A DNA stretch of 54,058 nt from Actinomycetes bacterium (GCA_024280015.1 JAJRQY010000115.1:1-54058); one strand, 5' to 3'. Shown: positions 1 through 8,350, counted from the first letter of the stretch. Notes: generated by a model not told the origin, from the letters alone. Program-made: numbers and translations.

Positions 1-45
1 CCTTGCCAAACAACAGTGTTCATTATCAGCAGAGGCAGACAAAAC

Positions 46-564
46 ATGTTCCAGACAGTGCGCCAAACACCAGTACTACCCCCCAAGGTCAGCAGCAAAG
101 CATGGCCAAAGTTGGGCCGTGTTGGTGCCGCGACCTCTGTCGCCTTAATCATGGTCTTGGCCAGCTGTGGTGGTTCAGAATCGACAACTGCCGTCGAAGC
201 AACCGCTTCTGCAGACAGCTCGGCCGCTGAAGGCGCAGGCTTGCGTCTAGTCTCTGCCGAGGATGCGGCCGGGATTATTGCTAGTCCACCGGAAGACCTG
301 GTCATCCTCGATGTGCGGACTCCGGAGGAGTTCGCTGAAGGTCACATCGAAGGAGCCATCATGTTGGACTTCTATCGTGACGACTTCGCTGATGAGCTGG
401 CCAAGCTCGACCCAAGTGTGCCCTACGTCTTGTACTGCCGCTCCGGCAACCGAAGCGGCCAGACCATCTCCCTGATGGAAGGCCTTGGCTTCGCCGACGT
501 TGCCGACGTCGACGGAGGAATAGGTGGCTGGCTCGGAGCCGGACTACCTGTTGTTGCGCCCTAG
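46..564 (+). CDS. Rhodanese-domain lipoprotein
   Basis: Predicted exported lipoprotein of 172 residues with one rhodanese domain. A hydrophobic signal ends in a lipobox (LAS-Cys41). A Ser/Ala-rich linker follows, then a rhodanese fold of about residues 65-170. The active-site loop CRSGNRS (131-137) has the catalytic Cys131, so sulfur or persulfide transfer on the outer face of the membrane is plausible; the acceptor is unknown. I chose the ATG at 46 over an in-frame GTG at 16 because an AGAGG lies about 10 nt upstream of it and the signal peptide then has normal length. It is convergent with a MerE-like gene. Family call is firm, physiological role is not. Confidence 0.85.
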   Translation: MFQTVRQTPVLPPKVSSKAWPKLGRVGAATSVALIMVLASCGGSESTTAVEATASADSSAAEGAGLRLVSAEDAAGIIASPPEDLVILDVRTPEEFAEGHIEGAIMLDFYRDDFADELAKLDPSVPYVLYCRSGNRSGQTISLMEGLGFADVADVDGGIGGWLGAGLPVVAP

Positions 565-641
565 ACACTTCGGCGCAGCTGCCGCGTAGTTCATGGACTT
601 GGCGACCCACTATTGGGGCGTCGACTCCATTGCCTTCGGGA

Positions 642-1010
642 TCAGTCGTCGGTCTTCACTTCGCAGGTGTCGCCGCTGCAGTCAATGTCTTTGGTCGCGG
701 CCCGGATATGACGAAGACCAATGCCAACTCCAATGGCGTAGATCGTCCCGACGACAAGCCCAACCCCGAGAGTATTGCGACTGAGGAGGGCACCAAAAGC
801 GGTACCACCAAAAACAAGAGCCAGCAGGCCCATGGTCAAGGGCAGGTGACAAGGACAGAAAATGAAGGACCAGATCAGCCAGCGCCGACCCTTCTTCTCA
901 CGGGCCTTGCTCAGGTTGGCCGTGTCACTGGTGTCGCCAGTTTCAGACGAACCAAGACCGAGCGGTCCCAGTTGTTCTGGCGTATCGAGAAGATTGATGT
1001 TTGAACTCAC
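642..1010 (-). CDS. MerE-like small membrane protein
   Basis: Protein of 122 residues with a soluble N-terminus and two hydrophobic segments (about 45-75 and 80-100). At the start of the first segment it has CPCHLPL (Cys52, Cys54), which closely resembles the CPCHLP motif of MerE, a mercury/organomercury uptake protein of mer operons. A C-terminal tail carries a second Cys pair (Cys111, Cys116, CSGDTC). Start is GTG at 1010 behind GAGAAG. No merA, merR or merT is nearby, so a metal- or thiol-related membrane role is inferred and mercury transport itself is not supported by context. Confidence 0.6.
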   Translation of the reverse strand: MSSNINLLDTPEQLGPLGLGSSETGDTSDTANLSKAREKKGRRWLIWSFIFCPCHLPLTMGLLALVFGGTAFGALLSRNTLGVGLVVGTIYAIGVGIGLRHIRAATKDIDCSGDTCEVKTDD

Positions 1011-1049
1011 CTTCTCAGTATCGGCCAGTCAGGTATCGAACTGAAGTTC

Positions 1050-3032
1050 TCAGATTACCCGGTCACTACCGCCATCGATTGGCACCTGAGACCCTGTCGT
1101 TGCCACAAAACCAGGTCCACACATGTCCAAAACCAAAGCCCCGACGCTGGCGGCCTTCACCTCGGTACTGAGCAGATTGCGGCGCTTGTACTCATCAATG
1201 CTGAGCCCATACTTCTGCGCCCGCTCAGCCAAGAGTTCCGGTGTCCACAAGCCGGTGTCAAATACGGCATCTGGATGGACCATATTGATCCGAATCCCAT
1301 CATCGGCCCACTCAAGCGCCGCCACACGGCTGAGCTGAACTAGTGCTGCCTTGGACGTTGAATAGGCAGCCGCCCCCTTGCCCGGCGCTGGCACATTCTT
1401 CGATGCAATCATGACCACACTGGCAGAAACTGGCGAGACGGCAAGAACCGGATGCAGGTCCTGGAAGAACTCAAATACCGAGTCGACATTGATGCTCAAG
1501 ACCTTGCGCCAGTCCTCAACCGGAAGGTCAGCAATTGGCGCCGACTGGCCGAAGATTCCGGCAGCAATCACCACAATGTCGATCCCACCGAACCGTTCCA
1601 CCGTCTGGGCAATGGCCGATCGCATCTGCTCTCGATCGGTCACATTGGCTTGCACTCCCAACCAGGTTGGGTGGTCAAAGGTTGAGGCAACGTCGGCCGA
1701 AAGATCGATTCCGCAAACCGCTGCCCCATCATCTAGCAAGGCCTGAGCACAGGCACGGCCAATGCCCGAAGCAGCGCCGGTCACGATTGCGATCTGGCCT
1801 GTTAGTCCACGAGCAGGTTCGGCCAAGGTCAACTTGGCCTGCTCAAGCGCCCAGTACTCAATCTCGAACTGGGACTCGATCCCAAGAGGACGAAAACCGC
1901 CAAGGGCCTCGGCCCCATTGATCGTGCCAATCGTCTGACAATAGATGTCCGAAGAGATCTTCGCCGCGGCGTAGTTTTCCCCAATCCCAAGCAGGCCCCA
2001 CTCAGAATCGAGTACAACACGCGGGGCCGGATCAAGCATCACCAGTCTGGTGTCTTGCTTGGCCGAATGCGTATCGAAGTAGTCCTTGTACTCGCTGACG
2101 AACCCAGCAACGTCGCGACCAACGAGCGGCCGGGCTTTGGTTCGGATCACATGATCAGGGGTCGCCGGACCCTGTCCGGTCAAGGCCTTCAGATTCTCGC
2201 GAGAAACAAAGCCTGCTATCTCCGCACCGGCCAACCGGGTCATGATCATCGGCTGACCAGCAGCGTCGGACACTTCCGCCCGGAACCGTGCAAATTCGGT
2301 CGGATCAGGGTCTGGAAGCTTCACAACAGCGCCGGCTAAATCTGCCCCACCATCCAATACAGAAGAAGCGATCTTTTTCTCGAGCTCACCAACAACATCA
2401 GCCATGCGGCCATAGGCAATCTCAGCCGAGTCACCAAAAGTGAAAACACCGTGATGTTTCAAAAACAAGACGGTGGTCTGCTCATTGGCTTGGCTATTCC
2501 ATGCCTCAACACAGGCCAGAGCCAGCGGCAAACCGGGTCGGCGATAGTCAACCAGAATCGCCGCGTCACCAAAGAGCTCTCGCAAGAGCGCGTCGCCATC
2601 TTCGGTATCGGAGGCGGCAAGGAACGCATCGGCATGGGTGTGGATGACAAAGCGATGAGGAATGAAGGCGTGAAGAATGGTCTCCAACGACGGATTCGGG
2701 CCCGACACGTCAAGGAGCGCTCGCCGAAGTTCGTTCACCATCTGGAAGTCGGAAAGATCTTCAAGCGTCAGCAGCTGTCGGACCATGTCCAAGTCTGTAA
2801 CGGCGAACCCATCGGTGTCGATGGTGGCGAGACTGATCCCGCTGCCCTTTATGAACAGAGCGTCACGTTCCTGGCCAAACACATCTCGGACCGACCCCTT
2901 GAATGAGGTATTGCCACCTCCGTGCAAGACCAGATCCGGCTGCGAACCAAGCAGCTGCGAGACCAAAACCAGATCTTGCATCGAGTCAGATTCTGATGAG
3001 GGCGGCATTTGTTGTTGTGCCCAGGGTTTCAT
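1050..3032 (-). CDS. Bifunctional class II aldolase / short-chain dehydrogenase
   Basis: Fusion of 660 residues. The N-terminal class II aldolase domain (about 20-390) has GGGNTS (38-43) and likely metal ligands in HTH (131-133) and HH (193-194). The C-terminal SDR domain (about 412-660) has the cofactor motif TGAASGIG (418-425), NAG-like AAG (490-492), Ser544, Tyr557 and Lys561, so both halves look active. The closest known architecture is the rhamnulose-1-phosphate aldolase/lactaldehyde dehydrogenase fusion (RhaEW type), but no rhamnose isomerase or kinase is here. Neighbours instead make a 1-phospho-ketopentose, so cleavage of a 5-deoxy- or 5-methylthio-ribulose-1-phosphate to DHAP plus an aldehyde is likely. 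The start overlaps the upstream stop (ATGA), and it is the last gene of the operon. Confidence 0.88.
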   Translation of the reverse strand: MKPWAQQQMPPSSESDSMQDLVLVSQLLGSQPDLVLHGGGNTSFKGSVRDVFGQERDALFIKGSGISLATIDTDGFAVTDLDMVRQLLTLEDLSDFQMVNELRRALLDVSGPNPSLETILHAFIPHRFVIHTHADAFLAASDTEDGDALLRELFGDAAILVDYRRPGLPLALACVEAWNSQANEQTTVLFLKHHGVFTFGDSAEIAYGRMADVVGELEKKIASSVLDGGADLAGAVVKLPDPDPTEFARFRAEVSDAAGQPMIMTRLAGAEIAGFVSRENLKALTGQGPATPDHVIRTKARPLVGRDVAGFVSEYKDYFDTHSAKQDTRLVMLDPAPRVVLDSEWGLLGIGENYAAAKISSDIYCQTIGTINGAEALGGFRPLGIESQFEIEYWALEQAKLTLAEPARGLTGQIAIVTGAASGIGRACAQALLDDGAAVCGIDLSADVASTFDHPTWLGVQANVTDREQMRSAIAQTVERFGGIDIVVIAAGIFGQSAPIADLPVEDWRKVLSINVDSVFEFFQDLHPVLAVSPVSASVVMIASKNVPAPGKGAAAYSTSKAALVQLSRVAALEWADDGIRINMVHPDAVFDTGLWTPELLAERAQKYGLSIDEYKRRNLLSTEVKAASVGALVLDMCGPGFVATTGSQVPIDGGSDRVI

Positions 3033-3475
3033 GATGGCAGTTCTCCGTGAATCGATTGATACAGGTCAAGGGCGTCCTGCATGTAGCTAACACCGGCCAC
3101 CAGGACCACGCTGGAGTAGGCCGTGCACTCTCCTGTCTTGACATAGGCATAAGCCGACGCCGCTGCCTCAGTCATCAGCTCAGCATGAGGAGAGGTCTGA
3201 GCAGTGACGGGCAGGGCGTCGGCGATCTTGGCGTAGACCTGAGGATTCCACGCGGCGAATTCAGCGGCGACAACCGCAGACTCAACTACCAGTTCGGGGA
3301 GCACAGCTTCCAGTACCTGGATCATGGACGGCACCCCACAGGTGAGGCCAAGGTCGATCCGGCGAGCCGATGATGGGATCTTCAATCCGGCGTCGGCCAG
3401 CACGATGGTGTCGCCGTGTCCAGCTTCGGCCAATAGGGCAACGAGCTCGGGGTGGATGAGTCGATCTGGTTTCAC
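3029..3475 (-). CDS. RbsD/FucU family sugar mutarotase
   Basis: Protein of 148 residues of the RbsD/FucU family, which interconverts anomers of ribose or fucose to feed the kinase. The family pattern is visible: His20 in AEAGHGDT, Asp28 in LADAG, GVPS (47-50), and a C-terminal GECTAYSSVVL segment with Tyr120. GTG start overlaps the stop of the upstream kinase gene (GTGA), and its own stop overlaps the aldolase start, so the three genes are translationally coupled. Position between a sugar-1-kinase and an aldolase suggests it supplies the correct anomer of an imported pentose or 5-deoxypentose. RbsD and FucU cannot be separated by eye. Confidence 0.85.
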   Translation of the reverse strand: MKPDRLIHPELVALLAEAGHGDTIVLADAGLKIPSSARRIDLGLTCGVPSMIQVLEAVLPELVVESAVVAAEFAAWNPQVYAKIADALPVTAQTSPHAELMTEAAASAYAYVKTGECTAYSSVVLVAGVSYMQDALDLYQSIHGELPS

Positions 3476-4680
3476 GTGCGGGCGAGTTCTTCGCTGGCAA
3501 TCTCACCCAGACGTGTGCTGCCCATGATGGAATCGCGCTCCTTGATCCATCGAGCACCGACTCGCAAGACAGCAGTCGCAGCCTTGACATGATCGTCCCC
3601 TTCGAGAGTTTCAATGTCGGAAACCTTGGCCAAACCAATGATCCGTCGGATGGCTTTACAGCCACCGAAACCGGCCGCATCCCGAAGGACGCTTCGGAGC
3701 CAGAGAGCAAGAAACTCATCGGTCAAGGCTGCTTCGGATCGTGAGGGCCAGAGCTTCCACATTTCGGCCTCGAATGCTTCCCACGTTTCCTGGGGCAATT
3801 GTCCAACCCAAGTCCGGAACTCATCACTCCGATCCAGGACTTCGGCCCGAGCTCGAGCCGCCAGATAGTTTCCGAACAGTGCTCCCAGGTCAAACCCGAC
3901 CGGTCCATAGAAGCAGAACTCTGGGTCGATGACCTTGCCGTATGGCTCATCCTTATCGACGGTGACCATGACGGAGCCCGAGTGGAGATCACCGTGGAGC
4001 AGCATCTCTGCACTAGTCATGAATTTCGTCTTGAGCATGCCGACATTGGCGACAAGGGTGGCATCAGATTGGATGTCCTTGACCGCGGCCTCAACTCCTG
4101 GTTGTACACCATTATTGGCATAGTCACCGTAGGGCTCGGTGAAGACCAGATCCTCGGTGATTTTGCACAGCTCTGGATTGATGGACTCCGCAACCCGTTC
4201 CTTCAACTCACCAGCATCCATCTTGAAAAGGGACGTTGAGAAGGCAATACGGGCAACAAAACGCCCCATCTGTGCGCCAACGCCTGGGTGCATGATTCCG
4301 TCGTTCAGGGCGGTCCGCCAGATCACCAGATCGTGGAGGTTCTCCATGGCCAAGGTGTAGCGAGAATCGTCGTAGCCATACACAACGGGTATGTCATCGG
4401 GGGAAGCTTCAGCGGCAGCGGAATATCCTCGCGCCTCAGCAACAACACGCTCCGGAGTGAGTGGCCAGGCCTCACCAACGAGACGGACATAGGGAAGCGA
4501 CTGCTTGATACAGATGCCTCCACCAGCCGCGTCACGAGCAACAAAAACCAGGTTGAGGTTTCCGTCGCCAACTTCTTCGGCCACCAGGGTGCTTGCGTCG
4601 ACCTTGTCGGCGAGGTTGAGCATACTGGCCACATAGGCTGGCACTGTTTCTGCTGTCAGCAGTTCGTATTCTTTGACCAT
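3472..4680 (-). CDS. mtnK: S-methyl-5-thioribose kinase family protein
   Basis: Protein of 402 residues of the MtnK family, which phosphorylates the anomeric hydroxyl of 5-methylthioribose using ATP. Motifs fit: GDGNLNLVF nucleotide loop (38-46), IKQSLPY with the conserved Lys near 59, catalytic HGDLHSGS (229-236), and the metal-binding DPEF (252-255) with FYGPVGFDLG after it. The ATG at 4680 is chosen over an upstream in-frame start because a strong GGAGG sits 8 nt before it. In this operon it lies with mtnA, giving the first two steps of methylthioribose (or 5-deoxyribose) use. No MTA nucleosidase or mtnBCD genes are present, so the sugar is probably imported. Confidence 0.87.
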   Translation of the reverse strand: MVKEYELLTAETVPAYVASMLNLADKVDASTLVAEEVGDGNLNLVFVARDAAGGGICIKQSLPYVRLVGEAWPLTPERVVAEARGYSAAAEASPDDIPVVYGYDDSRYTLAMENLHDLVIWRTALNDGIMHPGVGAQMGRFVARIAFSTSLFKMDAGELKERVAESINPELCKITEDLVFTEPYGDYANNGVQPGVEAAVKDIQSDATLVANVGMLKTKFMTSAEMLLHGDLHSGSVMVTVDKDEPYGKVIDPEFCFYGPVGFDLGALFGNYLAARARAEVLDRSDEFRTWVGQLPQETWEAFEAEMWKLWPSRSEAALTDEFLALWLRSVLRDAAGFGGCKAIRRIIGLAKVSDIETLEGDDHVKAATAVLRVGARWIKERDSIMGSTRLGEIASEELART

Positions 4681-4720
4681 GATCGAGCCTCCTTGAGCTC
4701 TATTCGTTCGCAAATGAGAT

Positions 4721-4749
4721 ACCGGATTACTGGATACTGGATTGCTGAT
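4721..4749. repeat. Degenerate 7-bp tandem repeat
   Basis: Units ACCGGAT, ACTGGAT, ACTGGAT and TGCTGAT follow each other with one extra T after the first. They lie in the 94-bp gap between the muconolactone-isomerase-like gene and mtnK. Origin by replication slippage is likely; no function is evident. Confidence 0.55.
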
Positions 4750-4774
4750 ACCAAGTAATGATGCGGCGGAGCTT

Positions 4775-5068
4775 CTAGCTGCCTGCGCGAGCCGACACGT
4801 CCAGCGGATGGTCAGCCAGCGGTGTTACCTGGATGTCCATCCACGGGAATTGAGGCAAACCAGACAAGATTCCGTGGAGCTCGTTGGCATCAGCCACCTC
4901 ATAGAGACTGAGGGAGGAGCGGCGGCCAGGATGGCGCCAGATTCGACACAACTGACCTTGAGTCATCAGCTCTACCCCTCTCTCGCGTTCGCGTCCCTTG
5001 ATCTCTGCGATCACATCGGGATCCATCCCCTCGGGGAAATTGGTTGAGATATCGACCAGAAATTCCAT
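4775..5068 (-). CDS. Muconolactone delta-isomerase family protein
   Basis: Protein of 97 residues matching the muconolactone isomerase family along its length: an N-terminal strand (MEFLVDIS), an Arg/Glu-rich helix, WRHPGRRSSLSLYEV, and the hallmark LSGLPQFPWMDIQVTPLADHP near the C-terminus. The classical enzyme isomerises muconolactone in catechol breakdown, but no other catechol genes are here. The fold is a dimeric alpha/beta barrel, the same superfamily as LsrG, which isomerises phospho-AI-2 just before LsrF acts. Here it sits immediately downstream of the lsrF-like gene, so an LsrG-like keto-isomerase role is a reasonable inference. AGGAG lies 6 nt before the ATG. Confidence 0.8.
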   Translation of the reverse strand: MEFLVDISTNFPEGMDPDVIAEIKGRERERGVELMTQGQLCRIWRHPGRRSSLSLYEVADANELHGILSGLPQFPWMDIQVTPLADHPLDVSARAGS

Positions 5069-5097
5069 GATGCTCCTACCTTTCGATCGGGTTGCCG

Positions 5098-5895
5098 CTA
5101 GGCCTTGGCCTGTGCTTCACGGACAATCTCAATCGCTTCGGTTGGCTTGGCGTCGTCGTGGATCACGGCCCGCAGAGCTTTGGCCATCGCTACTGGATGC
5201 TCGTGCTGCCAGATATTGCGCCCCAAGTTCACGCCAACGGCGCCCTTGGACATCCCGTCATAGACAAAGTCCAGCACTTCGAGATCGTCATCGGTCTTGG
5301 GGCCACCGGCAATCACCACTGGAACGGGACATGACTCGGTGATCTTGTCAAAGTCTTCGCAGTAGTAGGTCTTGACCACTCGGGCCCCTAACTCGGCGGC
5401 AACACGTGAGGCTAAGGCCAGATAGCGAGAGTCTCGCTTCTCCAGTTCCTTACCAACGGCGGTAACCGCCATAACGGGGATGCCGTACTTCTCAAACTCG
5501 CTAATGGCATTGGCCAGGTTCATCAGGGTCTGGTGTTCATAGCCGCTGCCAACAAAGACGGAGATTCCAACCGAGTCGACTCCGAGGCGAAGCGCTTCTT
5601 CCACGGTGACGGTGATTGACTCGTCTTCGAGGTTTCCAATCACACTGGTTCCGCCGCTGATGCGAAGGATGATCGGGGTGCCGATGTCGGGAGCAATGGA
5701 GGCTCGCAGAACACCGCGGGTAACAAAGATGGCGTCGGCGTACTCGGCCAGTGGGGCCAAGGTTTTTCCGGGGTTCTCAAGCTTGCGTGTTGGGCCGAGG
5801 AAATAGCCGTGGTCCCCGGCCAAGAAGAAGGCCTTTCCTCCAGGAATGAGTCGCTCCATGCGGCTCGCCATTCCCCAGTCCATACCGTTGATCAT
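5098..5895 (-). CDS. lsrF: LsrF-like 3-hydroxy-5-phosphonooxypentane-2,4-dione thiolase
   Basis: Protein of 265 residues of the DeoC/LacD aldolase superfamily, very like LsrF. LsrF moves an acetyl group from phospho-HPD to CoA, yielding acetyl-CoA and DHAP in autoinducer-2 breakdown. Shared features are DWGMASR (6-12), GDHGYFLGP (27-35), TRGVLR (59-64), a Schiff-base Lys in VVKTYY (Lys175), VIAGG (194-198) and GRNIWQHEHPVAM near the end. The E. coli-type N-terminal extension is missing. AGGAG lies 9 nt before the ATG. With no LsrK (FGGY kinase) in the operon, the substrate is probably made from an MtnK/MtnA product rather than from AI-2 alone. Confidence 0.85.
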   Translation of the reverse strand: MINGMDWGMASRMERLIPGGKAFFLAGDHGYFLGPTRKLENPGKTLAPLAEYADAIFVTRGVLRASIAPDIGTPIILRISGGTSVIGNLEDESITVTVEEALRLGVDSVGISVFVGSGYEHQTLMNLANAISEFEKYGIPVMAVTAVGKELEKRDSRYLALASRVAAELGARVVKTYYCEDFDKITESCPVPVVIAGGPKTDDDLEVLDFVYDGMSKGAVGVNLGRNIWQHEHPVAMAKALRAVIHDDAKPTEAIEIVREAQAKA

Positions 5896-5943
5896 GATGA
5901 TGTGCTCCTTGTTTCAAATCTGTCTTGTTGAGTCTGTACTGCT

Positions 5944-5981
5944 GGTTGATGATTACTGAGGTGGTTGATGATTACTGAGGC
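5944..5981. repeat. 19-bp direct tandem duplication
   Basis: GGTTGATGATTACTGAGG plus one base (T, then C) occurs twice head to tail. It directly precedes the 14-bp repeat array in the gap between mtnA and the lsrF-like gene. Confidence 0.8.
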
Positions 5982-6064
5982 TGTACTGCTAGGTCTGTAC
6001 TGCTAGGTCTGTACTGCTAAGTCTGTACAGCTGAATTTGTACTGCTGAACCTCTACTGCTGGGC
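5981..6064. repeat. 14-bp tandem repeat, six units
   Basis: Six consecutive 14-bp units in perfect period: CTGTACTGCTAGGT twice, then CTGTACTGCTAAGT, CTGTACAGCTGAAT, TTGTACTGCTGAAC and CTCTACTGCTGGGC. Divergence increases toward mtnA. A seventh partial copy lies at 5934-5946. Spacing is too short for CRISPR. It lies inside the operon, so it would be transcribed between mtnA and the lsrF-like gene; an RNA-processing or spacer role is possible but unproven. Confidence 0.85.
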
Positions 6065-6090
6065 CAAGCAAGTGTTGCTTGTGGTGATCG

Positions 6091-7152
6091 CTATTTGGTG
6101 GCTACCGCAGCCAGGGCACCCCGGATCGACTCGTTGTAGTCCGGTCGAAGCACGCCGACTTCGGTGATGATTGCGGTCACTAGTTCGGCTGGCGTTACGT
6201 CAAAGGCTGGGTTCCAGATGTTGACACCATCGGGAGTTGTTTGCTTGTCGCCACAGCGCTGAATCTCTTCTGGGATCCGTTGCTCGATCTCGATATCTGC
6301 GCCAGTTGCCGTTAAGGCATCAAGGGTTGAGGTTGGAGCAGCAACATAGAACGGAACACCGGCCGCTTTTGCGGCCAAGGCGTGGGTATAGGTGCCGACC
6401 TTGTTGGCCACGTCACCATTGGCGGCAATTCGGTCTGCCCCAACAACGACGGCGTGAATGCGTCCGGTTCGCAGCAAGGACGATCCAGCCGAATCCGGCA
6501 TCACGGTGACCGGGATACCAGCAGTAGAAAGCTCCCATGAGGTGAGGCGTGCGCCCTGTAACAATGGCCGAGTTTCCGACGAGTAGACCTCGACTTCTTG
6601 CCCGGCGCGGGCCTTGCCGTAGATGACACCGAGTGCAGTTCCGATTCCCGTTGTGGCTAGGCGCCCGGCATTGCAGTGCGTCATGATGACGCTGTAGTCA
6701 GCTAGTTCTTCTGATCCGAAGGTTCCAATGGCATCACACGCCGCCCGATCTTCGTTGAAGACCGCGTTTGCTGACTCCAGGGCAAGCCGATGAATATCTT
6801 CAACCGTCTCGCCCTTCTTTGCGTACGTACATACCCGATTGACGGCCCAGGAGAGGTTGACCGCCGTTGGGCGGGCATTGCCAATTCGTTCACCATCTTT
6901 GTCCAGGATGGCACGAGCCTCATCCACGGTTGCCGGCGAACCCTCATTGAGAGCAACGACGATGCCGTAGGCACCGCATGCTCCGATTGCTGGTGCGCCA
7001 CGCACCGCCAATCGGAAGATGGCGTCGATGACCTCTTCGACGTTGCGGAGCTTGATGACTTTCAGCTCTGCAGGAAGGAGGGTCTGCTCGATTATTTCGA
7101 TGTGATCATCCAACCAAATCAAGGTTGGAGGAGAATCAATATTCAACTTCAT
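6091..7152 (-). CDS. mtnA: S-methyl-5-thioribose-1-phosphate isomerase
   Basis: MtnA of 353 residues, converting methylthioribose-1-phosphate to methylthioribulose-1-phosphate; relatives also accept 5-deoxyribose-1-phosphate. Family marks are RGAPAIG (51-57), THCNAG with catalytic Cys160, ETRPLLQGARLT (193-204), GADRIAANGD with catalytic Asp240, and NKVGTY (250-255). The usual GADRI-AND is slightly altered to AANGD. The ATG follows AGGA by 8 nt. It is separated from the importer genes by 117 bp with a small hairpin (CGTTC/GAACG, 7201-7215) and from the lsrF-like gene by tandem repeats. Similar eIF2B-like proteins exist, but the catalytic residues favour MtnA. Confidence 0.93.
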   Translation of the reverse strand: MKLNIDSPPTLIWLDDHIEIIEQTLLPAELKVIKLRNVEEVIDAIFRLAVRGAPAIGACGAYGIVVALNEGSPATVDEARAILDKDGERIGNARPTAVNLSWAVNRVCTYAKKGETVEDIHRLALESANAVFNEDRAACDAIGTFGSEELADYSVIMTHCNAGRLATTGIGTALGVIYGKARAGQEVEVYSSETRPLLQGARLTSWELSTAGIPVTVMPDSAGSSLLRTGRIHAVVVGADRIAANGDVANKVGTYTHALAAKAAGVPFYVAAPTSTLDALTATGADIEIEQRIPEEIQRCGDKQTTPDGVNIWNPAFDVTPAELVTAIITEVGVLRPDYNESIRGALAAVATK

Positions 7153-7269
7153 TGTCTGTTTCCTGCCAATTGTCGCTCTTGAGACTTCATCTTCGTTGAT
7201 CGTTCTTTGCGAACGTTCATGACTTACTTTGGACTGCTTGCATCACACCGGTTGCATCCGGGCTACCGC

Positions 7270-8337
7270 CTACATGGGAACCGCTGGCTGATGACGATGC
7301 TTCTTGCGAGACAAGGTGAAGGAGAACACCAAGGCAAGAAGGAGTACGGCTCCCTTGACAACATCTTGCAAGTAGAACGGGTAGCCGCGAATTGTGGTGC
7401 CGGTGATCAGGATCCCCATGAGTACCGCTCCAAGGGCGGTGCCAAGAGCATTCGGTCGATTGGCCCCAAGCACCGAGGTTCCGATCAGGGCGACGGCAAT
7501 GCCGTCGAGCAGGAGGGAGGCACCGGCGCTGATATCGCCTTGCCCAATTCGTGAGGAGAGAATGAGGCCCGAGATGGACGCCATGACACCCGAGATCATG
7601 TAGGCACCAGCCTTGTACAGGCCAACTTTCACGCCAGCCAAGCGAGCTGCTTCGGGGTTGGAACCAATGGCGTACATGACCCGCCCCCATTTGGTGTGAG
7701 TCAAGAAGAACCACATGACGATGGTAAGAATAGCCATGAGAATGGCCGGGTAAGGAACAGGACCGACAAAGCCTCTGTCCAGTTTCAAGAAGCCCTCGGT
7801 GAACTTGCCTGGTGCGACGGTGCCGTCACGAAGGATGAGCCCAGATGACACCGATTGCCCGTCCACGGGTATGAGTTTGAGCCCCTGAATACTGAACATC
7901 ATGGCCAGTGTTGCTAGAAGGTCGGGGATTTTCAGAACCACGATCAAGAAGGCGTTCATTGCGCCGATCAAGAGCCCGCCAACAAGCACCGCTCCAACCG
8001 CCAGGGGGGCACTCTGTGCGTAGATGACCATGGTCATGGCCGAGATCGTGACCGACATGCCAGCCGTCGAACCAACCGAAAGGTCCAGCCCTCCAACAGT
8101 CATGGCCGTTGTGATTCCCAGACCCGTGATAGCGACCACCGATGTGAACTTCATCATCGAGAAGAAGGTGGTCTCGAGACGAAATGCTGGCTCGGTCCAG
8201 TAGAAGAAGGCATAGAACAAGATGGTGACGATGATGAAGCCGTAGCGAACGGCGAACTCGCGCGCCGAGAAAGCTCGCGTGGCTGCTGGAGCCAAACCCT
8301 TGGTGCCCGTCGTGTCAGTGTTTGCTGTGGTTGACAA
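7270..8337 (-). CDS. Sugar ABC transporter permease (RbsC/LsrC type)
   Basis: Inner-membrane permease of about 355 residues with some 8-10 hydrophobic helices and the family sequence GLDLSVGSTAGMS, characteristic of ribose/AI-2 type importers (BPD_transp_2). An upstream extension of the frame would overlap the ATPase gene by about 120 bp, so I place the start at the TTG at 8337, 14 nt after the ATPase stop and behind GGAAGAAG; this start is uncertain. Only one permease gene is present, as in Rbs systems and unlike the LsrC/LsrD pair, so a homodimer is expected. Substrate is inferred from the operon to be a pentose or 5-deoxypentose. Confidence 0.88.
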   Translation of the reverse strand: MSTTANTDTTGTKGLAPAATRAFSAREFAVRYGFIIVTILFYAFFYWTEPAFRLETTFFSMMKFTSVVAITGLGITTAMTVGGLDLSVGSTAGMSVTISAMTMVIYAQSAPLAVGAVLVGGLLIGAMNAFLIVVLKIPDLLATLAMMFSIQGLKLIPVDGQSVSSGLILRDGTVAPGKFTEGFLKLDRGFVGPVPYPAILMAILTIVMWFFLTHTKWGRVMYAIGSNPEAARLAGVKVGLYKAGAYMISGVMASISGLILSSRIGQGDISAGASLLLDGIAVALIGTSVLGANRPNALGTALGAVLMGILITGTTIRGYPFYLQDVVKGAVLLLALVFSFTLSRKKHRHQPAVPM

Positions 8338-8350
8338 GTTCTTCTTCCAA

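Noticed and set aside
1050-3032. Rhamnose catabolic operon
   Set aside because: No rhamnose isomerase, rhamnulokinase or RhaM-type mutarotase; the neighbours are MtnA, MtnK and LsrF types.
3472-4680. Aminoglycoside phosphotransferase
   Set aside because: The shared kinase fold explains the resemblance; HGDLHSGS, DPEF and linkage to mtnA point to MtnK.
5934-6064. CRISPR-like array
   Set aside because: The 14-bp units are contiguous with no spacers, and no cas genes are present.
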